Below, one piece after another: positions 1 to 11,606 of a stretch of DNA of 64,000 bases (position 1 is its first letter; every line of letters begins with the position of its first letter). This DNA comes from Phytoseiulus persimilis (Eukaryota > Arthropoda > Arachnida > Mesostigmata > Phytoseiidae), in assembly GCA_037576195.1 (NCBI GenBank), contig CM075102.1, positions 44,636,745 to 44,700,744 of the forward strand, in the 5' to 3' direction. Position numbers and translations under genes: made by a program. The notes under the pieces were generated by a model, which had not been told where the DNA came from, did not search any database, and worked only from the letters and a program-made list of their open reading frames with translations.

Positions 1-310
1 CTACAGAGCTGCCAAAACGCGAAACCACAGTTCGCTCAATAATGGGTGGAGAATTCTTGAGATGAATACAATTCCTCACGAGCTGATCTAACTTTGCGTG
101 AGCTCTGTTCGAATTCCTCACGATCGCAGGAGCGTGAGAAGAATGTATTGATCTCGCCAGAAATTCGAGAGGGGCGAAATCAGCCTGGAGTGGCCGAGAA
201 GGGAGGATTTCCTGTGGGACCATTCATCGGTCCTGGAACCTGAGCAGTGAGTGTTCTTCAATCGGTGCGAATATGTCACTCTCGTGGTCAGTAACAGTCT
301 CTCCTCCCAC

Positions 311-384
311 GGCCCACTAGCTCAGTCGGTTAGAGCGTCGTGCTAATAACGCGAAGGTCACAGGTTCGATCCCTGTGTGGGCCA
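311..384 (+). tRNA. tRNA-Ile (anticodon AAU), copy 1
   Basis: This 74-nt stretch folds as a complete cloverleaf. The acceptor arms GGCCCAC and GTGGGCC pair perfectly and are followed by discriminator A. The D arm contains TAGCTCAGTCGG (A box), the anticodon loop is CTAATAA giving AAU (Ile), and the T arm carries GGTTCGATCC (B box). There is no intron and the CCA end is not encoded. A TTTT run a few bases downstream is a normal Pol III terminator. The mature sequence is identical to the copy at 7778-7851, and the flanks also match (see findings), so the pair arose by segmental duplication. Confidence 0.97.
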
Positions 385-3300
385 AGTTGTTTTGAGTTTG
401 TTCCAGTTCGCCGGGATGTGATGCCGACGATTCAAAGAGTGTTTCTAATGTCAAGTCGTTACAAAAGGCTTTGCTCGCGGCTCTTTGGAGAGAATAGCAA
501 CGACGATCGTAGCCTCGAGCAGTTTCGATAGTGGAAATAAATCGTTAGAAGCTCGATCTTCTCGGCAGTACTCAATCCTCACACTTCCTCACACTTCGCT
601 GTATCGGAGGCAGGGAAACTGTACTGGAATCCCATTGCCACATAGTTTCACAGAGAGCTGTACAACAAACATGTCATGGTAGGACACTGATCAGCGTATC
701 CGGCTTGATTGACGTGATTACAATCCGCAATGCCGGAAACATTACCTTGCGAGCGCCCGGGTTCCAGAAACTCGCAACCATGAAAAGCGCGCTCTGGAAA
801 CTCAGCCCGCTTCTCGAAACCCCTTCGCGGAGCGAGATGTCGAAGGAAACTGCAATCGTCTGCGAGTACTGGTTACAGTAACAGAGAATATATTTATGTC
901 AACCTGTAGCTCCAGGTCGTGATCCCCCTCAGGGGGTTTGGAAAAAAGGACGACTCAGACGTAGAGGGAATGAATCGGCGAGTCATAGTGCCGATAATTG
1001 CAATGAGCTCATGGACTCAGGATGAAGATCCGGCCCAAAACGCTCTTCAGAAGTGGTTCAGGCGACGAATAGGCCCACTCCAGGGCTCCAACGTCTTCTG
1101 CGTAGTTTTTATGTGCTCGCCCTGGATGCTGGAGAGTCACTGGAATTGGAAAAAAAGTGGAAGCTTGCTAGCAACAGTTCACTTGACGAACAGGAGTCAG
1201 ATGGAAGCAGTGCGGAGCCACAACCAACGGCACAAACCGAGTCGGAACGGTGCTCTCTCGACTCTGAAGACTGAACGTTCTAACTGTTTTCGATCAAGGT
1301 AGCTGAACCTCATTCGACCACCCCGATTGTCATTACGGATTGTGTGCCCAAGCTTCGAGTTTACTCTATTAAAATATTGCCTGCATCGGAGTAGTGCTCA
1401 GATGGTCAGTATGATCTTTGTAGATCTGACCTTGCGGAAGTGCGTTGATTCCACTAAAAAGAAACGATCCTATGATGCTAGGGAGAATCTTAACATCGAG
1501 CTTCATCAGTTTGTGAAGCATCCTTCATCTCCTGCAGCGGCATTTCAGAGAATTCGAACTCAAAATAAAGGGTGCGTCTTATCTGACAGGCGTATGATTC
1601 TTTGAGAGAGCGTGTTATACGATGAGCATACTCAGAAACACTTAGATATGGGATTCGGCGCAAAGTACTTGACACAAATGAATTTCTCGTGGAGCGAGTG
1701 ACATCTGGTATCATGGCTTCCGTCAAACGAAATTCTTAAACGCTCCCGAAACGAGGATCCGACTAGCAATCAAACTTGCAGATCTCACGAGCCGTTGCCG
1801 CCTGTTGATGTGTCCCTAAACAAGCAGTTCAGTGCTCCATTAGAGAGCAATGGGGCCCGGTGAGCTCAATCTTCCAGAGCTTCCCGCATCCGGTAAAATC
1901 AAGAAACCAAGCACAGCGGAAGGAGCCATTATGCGGGTTGCAACCGCGTGAGAAAGAATCGATGAAAGATCGCAATGGAATCCTTCGAAAAAACGCGGAT
2001 CTCTGATGCACTGGTCGGAACCGAGGAAGACACCATTTTCAAAGACCGCAACGATGATCCCTGAGCCGAAAGCAGCGACATGGAGTCAAGGAAAAGTGGA
2101 AGCAGCTCAAGAGAGGGTCTCGAGGGTAGGGCTGACAATTCACGACCGATTCCCAATCAAGAACTGGAGCATCAGGACGTCACTCCAACCGAACGAAGAA
2201 AGCTTGCATTTGAGCCCTCTACGCTCGCGAAATCGTTGAGAAATCGGCCTGAGAGCCACGTCTCAAAGTTTGCAATACATCTTCAGCGGATCGTGGGAGG
2301 TTGAACTCAAAGCTTCTGACTACATTCATCGGATAGGGGCGACAGGAGGCTCTTCAACACAAGATGATCTCTTTTGAATAAGGAAAACATTTGTCAAAGA
2401 TTTCGTGAGTTGTGATACGTTCAACAAACGTTCCCGGTCCTATTTTATCAAGGTCCAAACGTCAAGAACGAATTCTTAATGGAATGTGTTCTTAGATCTC
2501 TTTGTCTACGTCACGGAGGATCTCGAGAGATTGTGTTATCTTTTCTTCGCTTTCGGCAATGGCTCGTTCGAATGTGATTCGGCGTGAGAACTATGGTATA
2601 AATACGGGATCTGCTCGCAACCACGCCTGCGGGAATTTCCTATGTAACCGCGGTTTTCGGTCTTGGATTTGCGGTGAGCCACGATTGCTTTCATGTATTC
2701 GTGGTTATCGGTTGACCGTGATCGCGGTTATCTAGAAATTCGGTTATTCGCAAAGCCTAGTCGTGAGCAACTCGACTTTCCCATGAGGGCACCGTCTCGA
2801 ATCCGACATCGGTCTGCATGAAGAAGTCTTCCAACGCATGATTGGGGTGCGGGCAATCCTCGACTCCCTAGCTGAAGCAGTCGGGATGGGCCGATGGAAA
2901 AGGTTGCAGGGGCTTTTCTCCGACATGCCAATCGACGCGGTGCGAGATTCCGCCGAGATTAAGAGAGGGGTGCTGATGATTCTCTTCACCGAATCGTATC
3001 AGCCGTCCCAAGCTACATCATATCCGATCGCGATGCTCAATGATGACGAAACGATAAATCTCAGCTGCCTTGATGACATCAGTAACATCCTCGTTCCGCA
3101 AGTTCAATCTCTCCGCAGCACCCAAACCTCAGAAAGGTTCACGAATACTTTTTCGAATATTCGCCTCTTTCAGCTTTTTCAGCGATTCTACTGCGGGTGC
3201 ACGATCGAGAATCGCTCGGATGGTTCCTGCTCTATTATGACGACTATAACCTACTACTCTCCCCATTCGCGACACACATGGAGCATCATTCGTGCCGCAG

Positions 3301-5073
3301 AGCGCTTCTTTCCGAAAATGGTCAAGTGCATTGTCATGATTAATCTATAGGACCTTTCATCGACGAAGACAGCGTCGAACATTGTGGAAAGCTGGATCGA
3401 GCTGGATCCGTCAGCTTGTAAAACAATCTTTGGAACCTTTCCCTTCCCTAGTGATACTCCAGGAGAAATCCCGAAGCCGGTATTGGTTTTAACTTCGGCG
3501 ACATCAACATCGATGCGTTTTCGCAAGCTCAGATCGGAAAAATGCATATCGAATATCGAAGCACCATGCAAGCAAATTTTGTTTCGTCTATCGCTGAGGA
3601 GTTCAGGCCTTCGATTTCCGTCCGATGGCGCGCTCGCTCGATGTCTCCCGAGAACGGTTTGAACGTTGCCGAAACTGGATCAATATGCTCCTAGGTATAC
3701 GATATTGTGCTGGAGTCGACTCGCCTGCCGGCTAGCTCTTCGAGATGGACTTCCGCATTTCTTCCTCGACGTTCCGCCCGCTTTTGACCACAGCTCCCCG
3801 TTTTGAGGCCCGCGCGCCGAAAACACTCAACAGTATGTGCGAATCGAGTGTGCTGGCAGCGGCGTTCCTTCACTGCTTGTATGTTGGGTTCGAGTAAGGG
3901 ACCCAAGCCCTCATCGAAGGCACGAAAAAAATACTGTTGTTCGCGCAGCCGCAAGAAAAAAACTTCTTCGGCCACTTGCGTCTCACCAGAGCTTCGATCT
4001 CTTCACAACCTCCTCAAGACTGCCATGCATCAGACCTCCGTCCCTCTTCGCCTGCCCTGCCAGAATGAATAGAATCACTGTTCGACTCTCTTGTGGGCTG
4101 ATCATTGCTGGACACCCTCTTCAAGAATTGGCGTCGTGTGCTTGCGATTCTAGATCGACCTCAGCCATGACGATTCCAACCGAGTCAGCCGCCGGTCGAT
4201 GCAGGAATAGCAGATATCCAGCATGAGGCGCGCGGTGAGCGCCCAAAGGCACTCGCATCAATCAGCTCTGACACTTTCAATACTACTCAAGCCTGCCTGA
4301 TGTCCGGGCGAACGATACCAGGCTCGGCCTTCCCCGAGACTCATCGAGGCGTTGTTTTGGTCGTCCAGTGTTTCCGTGAGAGAGAAAGCGGCAAGCTTCA
4401 TTTGGTACGGTCCTGATGCGAGGGCGACCAATTCGCGCTCCAATAAGCTGGGGAAATGGGTGAGGTATGCGGCTGATATACTTCGGAGTATTCCGGGTCT
4501 TTACAGGAGTGTTCACCGAGGCCGCGCGATAGCCCTCCGGAAACATTCTCCGACGATCTTAAACAGGAAGGGGGAACTGTAGAGCAGTTTGTTCTCCACT
4601 CCCTCTACTGCAAGGTGTCTCTGAATCGTGCCGCAAACTGAAAGTTGCTGAGACTGCTCCATGGTCTGGAGACACCACGGATATTCTGTGCGAAATCTGT
4701 CACCATGGACAGAAATGGCCCAGACATTTTCGTTCCTCTGGAGTTCTCTTTCGATTATCCTACTTTTCAATTCCTGCTCTCCCAATTCATGACAGTACTC
4801 TCGCTGGACTAAAGGACCGGATTCTTCAGGGACTGCAGGAACACATCTTTCAGGCCGATTCTATATTTCCTCGAGGTCAAATGTCTTCGTTGGAAGTTCT
4901 CGCCCTCCGAGTTCTGGGTCTCGAAATTCACCAGCGGCAGCATAGTTCGGTTATGGGTGCCCAGGCAACGATGATACTCCATCTACATCAAGGCCTCGAA
5001 GAGAAGCATGAACCTGCGAAGGGCGATGAGCCTCGGAACGAACGGAAGAGAAGGAAGCGACTCCGAATTAAGA
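385..5073. other. No recognisable gene; scattered short open frames
   Basis: Several open stretches of 60-170 codons lie here, for example 919-1302, 1053-1274, 2080-2304 and 2838-3350 on plus and 3254-3571 on minus. I cannot match any of them to a family. They overlap each other on both strands and lack convincing splice sites or initiation context. The 1053-1274 frame ends in an acidic Ser/Glu/Gln-rich tail and the 2080-2304 frame is hydrophilic throughout, so either could be a diverged exon, but nothing here proves coding. Confidence 0.4.
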
Positions 5074-5079
5074 TTTATT
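5074..5079 (-). terminator. Polyadenylation signal of the sulfotransferase gene
   Basis: AATAAA on the minus strand, about 43 nt after the sulfotransferase stop codon at 5124-5122. Confidence 0.7.
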
Positions 5080-5121
5080 CTGATCTGGCCTCTGTTCGCG
5101 AGTGTTCAGGCGTCATGGACA

Positions 5122-6812
5122 CTAGAGCATTATATTGTGATCTCTCCATTTTTGCACGATTTCCGGGCACACCGGTTGAAGAGTCTCCAGAATTTTTGTT
5201 TCGAGTCGAGTGTTCATGTCGGCGGTGAGCATGTCCCTCCAGCCGCCAACCTTGCCTTGCCGAACGAATCCGGGCAACCTGATTTTGTCCCCATCGATTT
5301 TCTGACTGATATTCATCTGAACGAAAGTCGCCAGACCTAGAAACAAGAAAATTCCAGCTATCGAAAACGAGCTCACTTCCATAGGGGACCTCACGAAGTC
5401 TGGATTCTGTGAAACTCACCGGGGTTCTCCAGCCCAGAAATCGGGAGGTCGAACTTCTCGAACTGTTTCTTCATGGCATCGACGTGACTGCCTCGAACGA
5501 TTTTCTCCATAACACCGTCGTTGAGCATCGCCTCGTGGTGCTCTTCGCCAAGGAACTTCCCAAGCCTCAGAATTTCGGATCTGGGATCTTTTTTGAGGTC
5601 CTCGTAATGGACTAGTATCGTATTAGGTTTTTTCGTCTGTGGGTACCACGACAACAAATGCGTGAAATAGTCATTGTATTCGGTTTTCCCTTCAATGAAG
5701 AGTTCGAAGAAATCTTCGAATTTCCCATCCTGAAACTCGTACGCAGAGAATGTGTTCTTCTGATGGTGGAAGAACGATACCACGCAGTCTGCGGGAAGAG
5801 AGTTTGATCGAAATTAGTTGATCTGTACAGTATGACTCACATCCCCATCGGGCTCCGGGTACATACGAGTCTATTCTCATCTTGGTTAATCATAGGGCAT
5901 TATCTTCCCCGTTCCAGAAATCTCACGGCATCGTTAATAACCTTTCGGATTGCGGACAACATGGATGTATTTGGCTTCATCAGAGTACGGAACCAAGTTC
6001 CTTGGCAAGTGTGTTTTGATGCATCCTGGCCGAGGCATATCCCGAGGGCCAGCTTCTCCGGTCACCTGTGGAAAGATTGCTCAGGAACATTCTCGAAACT
6101 TTCTCAAGCCATTCATAAGGATGTAGCAGAAATTATTTCATCATGTACTTCGATGAAAGGGTTCTTTCGCATCCGTTCCAAATGGGAGCTGGTCGAATCC
6201 CCTTTATGGAAGATTAGATACGTTATCTCTTGCATCCATGTCGTGCCGCATTTCGGGTAAGTTGCGATGAAAATGTCGTCTGCAATTGGCGGTCTCAGTT
6301 TAGCTCTAGCGTAGACATCTCGCTCGATGAAACCAACATAAATCGATCGCCGACAGGCCGAAAATTGCGGAGAATCCAAATGGGGCAATCCCGAGCTATG
6401 CCGTCTCGGCTTTATAATGCAAGCTTGCAGGTTTTCTTCAAGAACTGTTCATGTTAGTCGTCACAAATGGAAGTTCAACCTCCGTCAAATCGGTCGAGTA
6501 AGCTTTGAATCCATAGAGACTCCAGCCAGAGATGTAGCTCACCTGGACGAGGTTTGTAGTTGACCGCTTGTCTGAAGTTGTCGAGGGTGAACAGCTTTGC
6601 CATCCAGGTGCCATCGAAATCCAAGTAAAGAGGCTTCAGATTCACAATCACTTCTTCGCGGCCAGGGAGGGTGTCACCTGAATCCCAGCTTTTCTAGTTA
6701 TCGAGAGATCTGCCCGATCAGTTCACACAAGCGCTCTCGCTAGCTCTAGGTTGGGGGTTGTTGGGGTCTATCTGAGTGGTTGTTTTAATGACTCACCGAT
6801 CTTCAGAGCCAT
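5122..6812 (-). CDS. Cytosolic sulfotransferase (SULT family), six exons
   Basis: Transfers sulfate from PAPS to small acceptors such as steroids, phenols or amines in the cytosol (known of the family). Minus-strand exons: 6812-6797, 6677-6543, 6279-6149, 6065-5942, 5788-5420, 5336-5122. All introns are GT-AG, phases agree at every junction, and the total is 990 nt or 329 aa, close to the usual 290-340. Visible motifs: the 5'-PSB loop YPKCGTTW (residues 58-65), the catalytic-His segment KTHLP in exon 4, the 3'-phosphate site YIHVVRNPKD across the exon 4/5 junction, and the C-terminal VRQGKVGGW. The last motif corresponds to RKGxxGDWK with Gly for the usual Asp. No signal peptide or membrane segment is apparent. 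The exon 3 donor (GTACAT) is weak but gives the expected frame. Acceptor specificity cannot be told from sequence. It stands alone between tRNA genes. Confidence 0.92.
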
Positions 6813-7777
6813 TATGATTGCACGCGAACACCGCCGACGAAAGCAGAGGAAACTCGAGAACGATTTTCCAATTGCTCTGAACAATTCACCGTCCAAACTC
6901 GAATGAGCACAAGGTCAGGCAAGGAGGAGCGTCAAACGAGGATTGGCCCCCCTTGCCACGGCCGCAGCGAGGGAACAACTTCGATATCTCCACTGTGTAC
7001 CTTCTTTCTCACGACCGGAGATCGAATCTTGCTGGAATTGGTCAGTCCCATCGTACTGCATCAGCGAGCCTCTCTTTTCTATTGATTTCCGGAAGAGTTC
7101 CAGATAGCTGGGAGCGGATCTCCGTAGAGTGCGCATCCAAGTTCAACCGAGTTCGAGACTCGATCTGCCAGATCGGCCGTCTCAGTTTCCTCGGAATTCG
7201 ATTGCCGAAAGTCTCAAGCTCAACGGGAGAAACTTAGCCTCCATTTCGGGAACAAATTGGAGAGCTCTCACTTGGCCACCGCTTCCCAGCGATCAATCAA
7301 TATCAACGGAGCGCCGTATGGTATCACGGTATCCTAGCGCTGCTCGAAGCTTGGCGCCTTCTGCGTATGACGCCCCTTTCTGGTGTACTGTGGCAACCTT
7401 GGCAGCTCAGAGCCATCTGGAGGTCCATAAGGGAGAAGCTTCTGCATCACTGCCGAATCAAGTAGCACAGCTTGATCAATACCGAGAACCTGTCATGAGA
7501 TCGAGCTTCCCCCTGATCATTACGGTTGCCCGCCCAAACTAATATGAAACTGTTCGGATTCCTTCCGGTCGCGGGAGCGAATGGCGTATGCATTCAGCCT
7601 TCCGAAAATTTTGAAACGGAGTGAATAGGCCCGGTGCAGCCGAGAGATAGTGATTCCTCGTGATACTTTACTTCTGCCCCAGGCACCCGCGCAGTGCGTG
7701 CTCCTAAATCGACGCGAAGGTGTAACTCTCGAGGTGAGCAACAGTCTGGCTCCGTGCTCTCCACTTCTAGCCACCGT
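6813..7777. other. Intergenic, upstream of the sulfotransferase
   Basis: No TATA box is evident close to the sulfotransferase start. Short open frames occur on both strands (7129-7542 plus, 7520-7774 minus) with no recognised content. The last ~85 bp before 7778 belong to the duplicated tRNA-Ile segment. Confidence 0.4.
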
Positions 7778-7851
7778 GGCCCACTAGCTCAGTCGGTTAG
7801 AGCGTCGTGCTAATAACGCGAAGGTCACAGGTTCGATCCCTGTGTGGGCCA
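7778..7851 (+). tRNA. tRNA-Ile (anticodon AAU), copy 2
   Basis: Identical over all 74 nt to the copy at 311-384: acceptor GGCCCAC/GTGGGCC, anticodon loop CTAATAA, B box GGTTCGATCC and discriminator A. CTTTTG follows, giving a T4 Pol III terminator. The flanks match those of copy 1 with scattered substitutions, while the gene body shows none. This suggests selection or gene conversion on the tRNA itself. Confidence 0.97.
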
Positions 7852-8521
7852 TGTTCTTTTGAGCGGTTCTAGTTCAGCGGGTAGTCGTGTCGGTGATTCA
7901 GCGAGTGTATCCATCGTTGGTTAGTCGCCTAAGCTTTGGCCTCGGCCATCTCGGAAGGCAATCGATGGCCGAGGTTGTAAAACTCTCACCGTTTTGGATG
8001 GCGGGAGGACATTGAGAAAACCTCTGATTCCGTGAGAGTCCTGAGCTCTCGGTAGTCCTCGCTGTTGAGCACGTCTGTAATACAGGCGGGGATTATCGCG
8101 ATTCATATCGGTGGATACTCAGCTGGAACCATCGATATTTGCTCCCACGGCGATGTACAGTCAGCAAATTTTGATGTGTTCTCGGGGTTTTTCCATGGAT
8201 ATTTACACACGCGTTAGGCCCGTCGATGGAATCCTGGCAGGTTATTGTTCCGACCCTTCACGATTCTCTGGATAAGGTTCCCCAGGTCTTTGCAAAACGC
8301 GTGTCATGGCCTCACAGGGGCGAGCTATCATGGCCTCCTCAAAGGCTACTCGGAAGAAGATGAATGTCGCTGAATACTGTGATCATGACTCGATCTTTTG
8401 CCGGGAGGTTCTGAGTTGGTGCTAGTCATACATCTCCTCCAGCCTGGAGCTTGATGCGTTCGGCTCATTACGCATCGATTCCTCGCTCCTGCTGGCAAGA
8501 TGAACTCGGAGCGCAAAACGA
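7852..8521. other. Intergenic between tRNA genes
   Basis: Begins with the decaying right flank of the tRNA-Ile duplication (to about 7910). I recognise nothing else here. Confidence 0.4.
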
Positions 8522-8595
8522 AGGCTCCGGCGAGATTCGAACTCACGATCTCCTGTTTACTAGACAGGCGCTTTAACCAACTAAGCCACGGCGCC
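8522..8595 (-). tRNA. tRNA-Thr (anticodon AGU)
   Basis: Read on the minus strand the gene begins GGCGCCGTGGCTTAGTTGG, has the anticodon loop CTAGTAA (AGU, Thr) in the stem CTGT...ACAG, and a T arm with GAGTTCGAATC. The discriminator is T and a TTTT Pol III terminator follows. The acceptor stem has one non-pairing position: 5' GGCGCCG against 3' CGGAGCC puts G opposite A at the fourth pair. Animal tRNA-Thr(AGU) usually has a G-U there. The rest of the cloverleaf is intact, so I call it functional with reservation. Confidence 0.9.
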
Positions 8596-8665
8596 GTGCG
8601 TACAACGCAGGAGGCGAGTTCAACCGCCTTCTCGAACCCTCACCACCGGGTTCGGCATGCTGGGC

Positions 8666-8676
8666 GGGGGGGGGGG
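8666..8676 (+). repeat. Poly-G tract (11 G)
   Basis: Uninterrupted run of 11 G between tRNA-Thr and tRNA-Ala. It is prone to length error in assembly and to slippage. Confidence 0.9.
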
Positions 8677-8893
8677 TGGAGTTTCGGCGCTTGCCCCTCC
8701 TCGTTATCCTGGAACGCTTCCTCTTCGGTTGATTATTTACCACTTCGAGGTATGGGATGAGTGGATTCGGAGCTATACTGGAACAAAATCTCTCCGCGAA
8801 GTTCGCCCCATAAGGCTGGCCGCACCTGGCTCGGGTTTCTGCGAGTTCCACCCGCCAAGCAGTTATGGTGGCTTTCGCAACTCAACGTATAGC

Positions 8894-8966
8894 GGGGATG
8901 TAGCTCAGATGGTAGAGCGCTCGCTTAGCATGCGAGAGGTACGGGGATCGATACCCCGCATCTCCA
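8894..8966 (+). tRNA. tRNA-Ala (anticodon AGC)
   Basis: A 73-nt cloverleaf. Acceptor GGGGATG pairs with CATCTCC through one G-U, the A box is TAGCTCAGATGG, the anticodon loop is TTAGCAT giving AGC (Ala), and the T arm is CGGGG-ATCGATA-CCCCG. Discriminator A is followed by GTTTTTG, a T5 terminator. There is no intron. Confidence 0.97.
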
Positions 8967-9252
8967 GTTTTTGCCTTTCAAATAACACTCTGGTTCACGC
9001 TCAGGGTATTGATGGAGGCAAGGGTTTGCTCCTAATAACATGTCAAGGCTCTAGAGATGGTGGTAACAGCTATTCCGGGTATGGATTTTCAAACCAAGCT
9101 TGGCGCTTCTGGTGCCCAGCGTCGCCGTGCGCCGAACAAGGACATAACACACTGGCAGCTGTTCAGACGGTAAATCCTCGATGGGCAACGGAAACGCTCA
9201 CCGAAGGTCCTTTCTGCTCGAAATGGAACAAACGAGTGATCAAGTGGGAATA

Positions 9253-9258
9253 TTTATT
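9253..9258 (-). terminator. Polyadenylation signal of KPV-repeat gene 1
   Basis: AATAAA on the minus strand, about 52 nt past the stop codon of the 9310-9612 gene. Confidence 0.7.
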
Positions 9259-9309
9259 TACATAACCGTTATCGACTTTGACAAATTCCGGTCCGTTAAT
9301 GAGAACCAT

Positions 9310-9612
9310 TCACCATCCATGTCCATAAGATTTGCTGATCACCGGGACGGAGTGGAGTGACACCACCGGTTTGGAGACGTAGTGGACTGACTTGACTGGC
9401 TTATGGATGTAGCTCACCACTGGCTTCTTGACGTAGTGTGTTGAAACAACCGGAGTCTTCACGTAGTGCACTTTGGCGACTTTAGCGTGGGAAACATGGT
9501 AGTGATCATGACCGTGTCCATGCCCGTAGCCGTAACCTCCGTAGCCTCCACATTGAACTGAGGCCACCAGGAGAAACAAGGCGACGAGGGCAGAGATGAT
9601 TGCGTAGCTCAT
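9310..9612 (-). CDS. Secreted His/Gly-rich KPV-repeat protein 1 (cuticle-type)
   Basis: A 100-aa intronless open frame. Residues 1-21 form a hydrophobic signal peptide ending in VQC. Next comes a GGYGGYGYGHGHGH block, then a repeat domain built on units of the form [HY]-[VI]-x-K-P-V-[VK]-S, such as YVKKPVVSYIHKPVKS, and the protein ends YGHGW. The repeats and the Gly/Tyr/His block resemble arthropod cuticle or extracellular-matrix structural proteins; no chitin-binding R&R consensus is visible. The start is supported by a TATAAAT box 61 bp upstream and by alignment with two paralogues at 11607 and 12466. Function in cuticle, silk or eggshell is inference. Confidence 0.85.
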   Translation of the reverse strand: MSYAIISALVALFLLVASVQCGGYGGYGYGHGHGHDHYHVSHAKVAKVHYVKTPVVSTHYVKKPVVSYIHKPVKSVHYVSKPVVSLHSVPVISKSYGHGW

Positions 9613-9672
9613 TTCGATTGGTCAGAGGGCCGTCTGAAGTGACTGCTATCGAAACCGCGTTGCTACCGCCAC

Positions 9673-9679
9673 ATTTATA
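9673..9679 (-). promoter_or_regulatory. TATA box of KPV-repeat gene 1
   Basis: TATAAAT on the minus strand, 61 bp before the ATG at 9612. KPV gene 2 has its TATA box at nearly the same distance (about 59 bp). Confidence 0.65.
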
Positions 9680-11540
9680 CTGTGGATCTCAAGCGTTGGG
9701 AGAAACGGGAGAACACGAATTCCGCGCTGTCAAGGTTCAAACCCACTGGAGCACAGGTGTCTTGCGTTATTCTGGCCGTTTCTGGTGGGAGCTCTTTGAA
9801 TGGCATGGAAATATTTTATATTGTTGTTCAACTTAACAAAAGTGAAGTGTGAGTCGTGCTAGTTAATCCCGAAAGCTAACAGACAAATATTGCGGTCCCA
9901 AAATATCACAAGAACTTAATGTGCCCTTTGGTTAATGTTGAAAAAAATCATGGCCGAAATCGTACTGATTTGATCGCTCGTCGACTTCCGAAGGTCGGAT
10001 TATCTTTAAAGGGCTCAGGTGGCCATGGACACGATGTTGGGTCAAGAATCTTCTCCGAGCTTGCTCGGGGGTCATGGATACTTCCAAGCGATATTTATCC
10101 GTAAAAATAGTAGTCTCAAGGGGATTCATGGGGAAACATGAGGGGGAAAAATTGAGGAGTGATGCTCCTCCTGACCAACCTCCGCGGAATGCGGGAGGTT
10201 CACTCGCTCGGCACGATGCCTGTCATCGCAGTCTTAGTCATCCGAGTTGTCTTTCCTCTGAGACTCGTAGTTTTCGGTGCAAGTGCGGCGGAGAGCGTTT
10301 CACAGCCACCATCAAAGGGTTCAGTGTTCAGGAACTCGTTGTTATGCTGATTCTGCTCGACTTCGTGATCTGTGCCCGCAGCCGAGCGTGCTACCTTCCC
10401 CAGGACCGGGATAATCCCTTACTCGAGCGGCAGAGCTCCCAGGCTTCTGTCTGCTGGATACTAGAGTCGTGGTTGATGATCGAGAAAGCTGCGGTCATTC
10501 TACTGTGGTTGAAAACCGCTGAGGGCCCTAACTGAGACATGCCGACTCGGACATGAAGCTCGATGGAATCCCAGGCCTCCTCCAGATGACCATTGTTTCC
10601 CGGGTCAACTGCATCCACAACACTGGCTTCCCCAACCCGACGGACTAGGAGTTCAGGAAACTGAACAGAGATTCGTGCGGATTGCGACGTCGGCGGGCAA
10701 CCCCTCCAAGTCTTTCAAGCACAGCCGTGTCAACCGAATGAAAGCATTGGGAATCCTTTTGGCCACCGGATCACATAAAACCCACGGATTCACCGCGGCC
10801 CTCCACAGAAGTTGATCCTATTTGTATTCGACAACGGTTGAGAAACTGTCCGGGGATTGTTGCGGCCAGGGAGCTTCAGGGTGCACTTCAGTCATCATTC
10901 TTACCGATGCTTTTTCTTGCATCGTCCATCGCGGCATTGCAAGCCCTTCGAGGGTCAGTGATCCGCGTTGAGCCCACCACACCAGTGAGAAGAAGAACCT
11001 CGAACGAATGTGAGAAGAGTAACCAAAACGGTGCCTTCCTCTCGACATAGAGGCTTCCGTTCTCCAAACGGAAGACATATTGGCATATTGCAGATTGGCA
11101 TATTTTACACATCGTCTCCAAGATATGGGGCTTTTCCCCGTGATGCTAGTCGTTCAATGGATTGGTCATCCCAATGGTGTCTGTCCCATGAAAATAACTT
11201 CCGTTCAGAAACGAGACTTTTGGCTCGTCCAGAGCTGATGAAGAATCCGAATAGAACAACGACTGAGTACCTAGCCAAGTGACCGGTTCTCTCAAGGGAT
11301 CAGAATCTGAGCTCAGAGCCACGACCCAAGTTGGTTCAGCGTTATTTTTAACACCCCCGCGGACTTGTCTTTCTATTTGTAGCTCTCCATTACTTCTTCC
11401 ATCATAAACCAGCGGAGCGTCACGGAACGCTCGAATGTCAAACAAACGAAATGCAAACATCTGAGCTCGGACCAGAAATCCGTTCGACACTCCCAAGGAT
11501 CGGAACAGAACATTCGGAAGGGGCAGCGTGGTGTTCTACA
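9680..11540. other. Divergent intergenic region between KPV genes 1 and 2
   Basis: About 1.9 kb separate two head-to-head TATA boxes, so both upstream regions lie here. A small hairpin (AACCTCC...GGAGGTT) occurs near 10180-10203. A minus-strand frame around 10620-10800 reads open with plausible codon use, but it is short and unrecognised. No gene is called. Confidence 0.4.
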
Positions 11541-11548
11541 TATATAAA
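11541..11548 (+). promoter_or_regulatory. TATA box of KPV-repeat gene 2
   Basis: TATATAAA, 59 bp from its end to the ATG at 11607. Transcription start is expected near 11570, leaving a 5' leader of about 35 nt. Confidence 0.7.
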
Positions 11549-11606
11549 CACCAGCTCGAACATCCATCGTTCATAAGTTTGCCTCCAGCTTTTCCCCCGT
11601 TCAACA

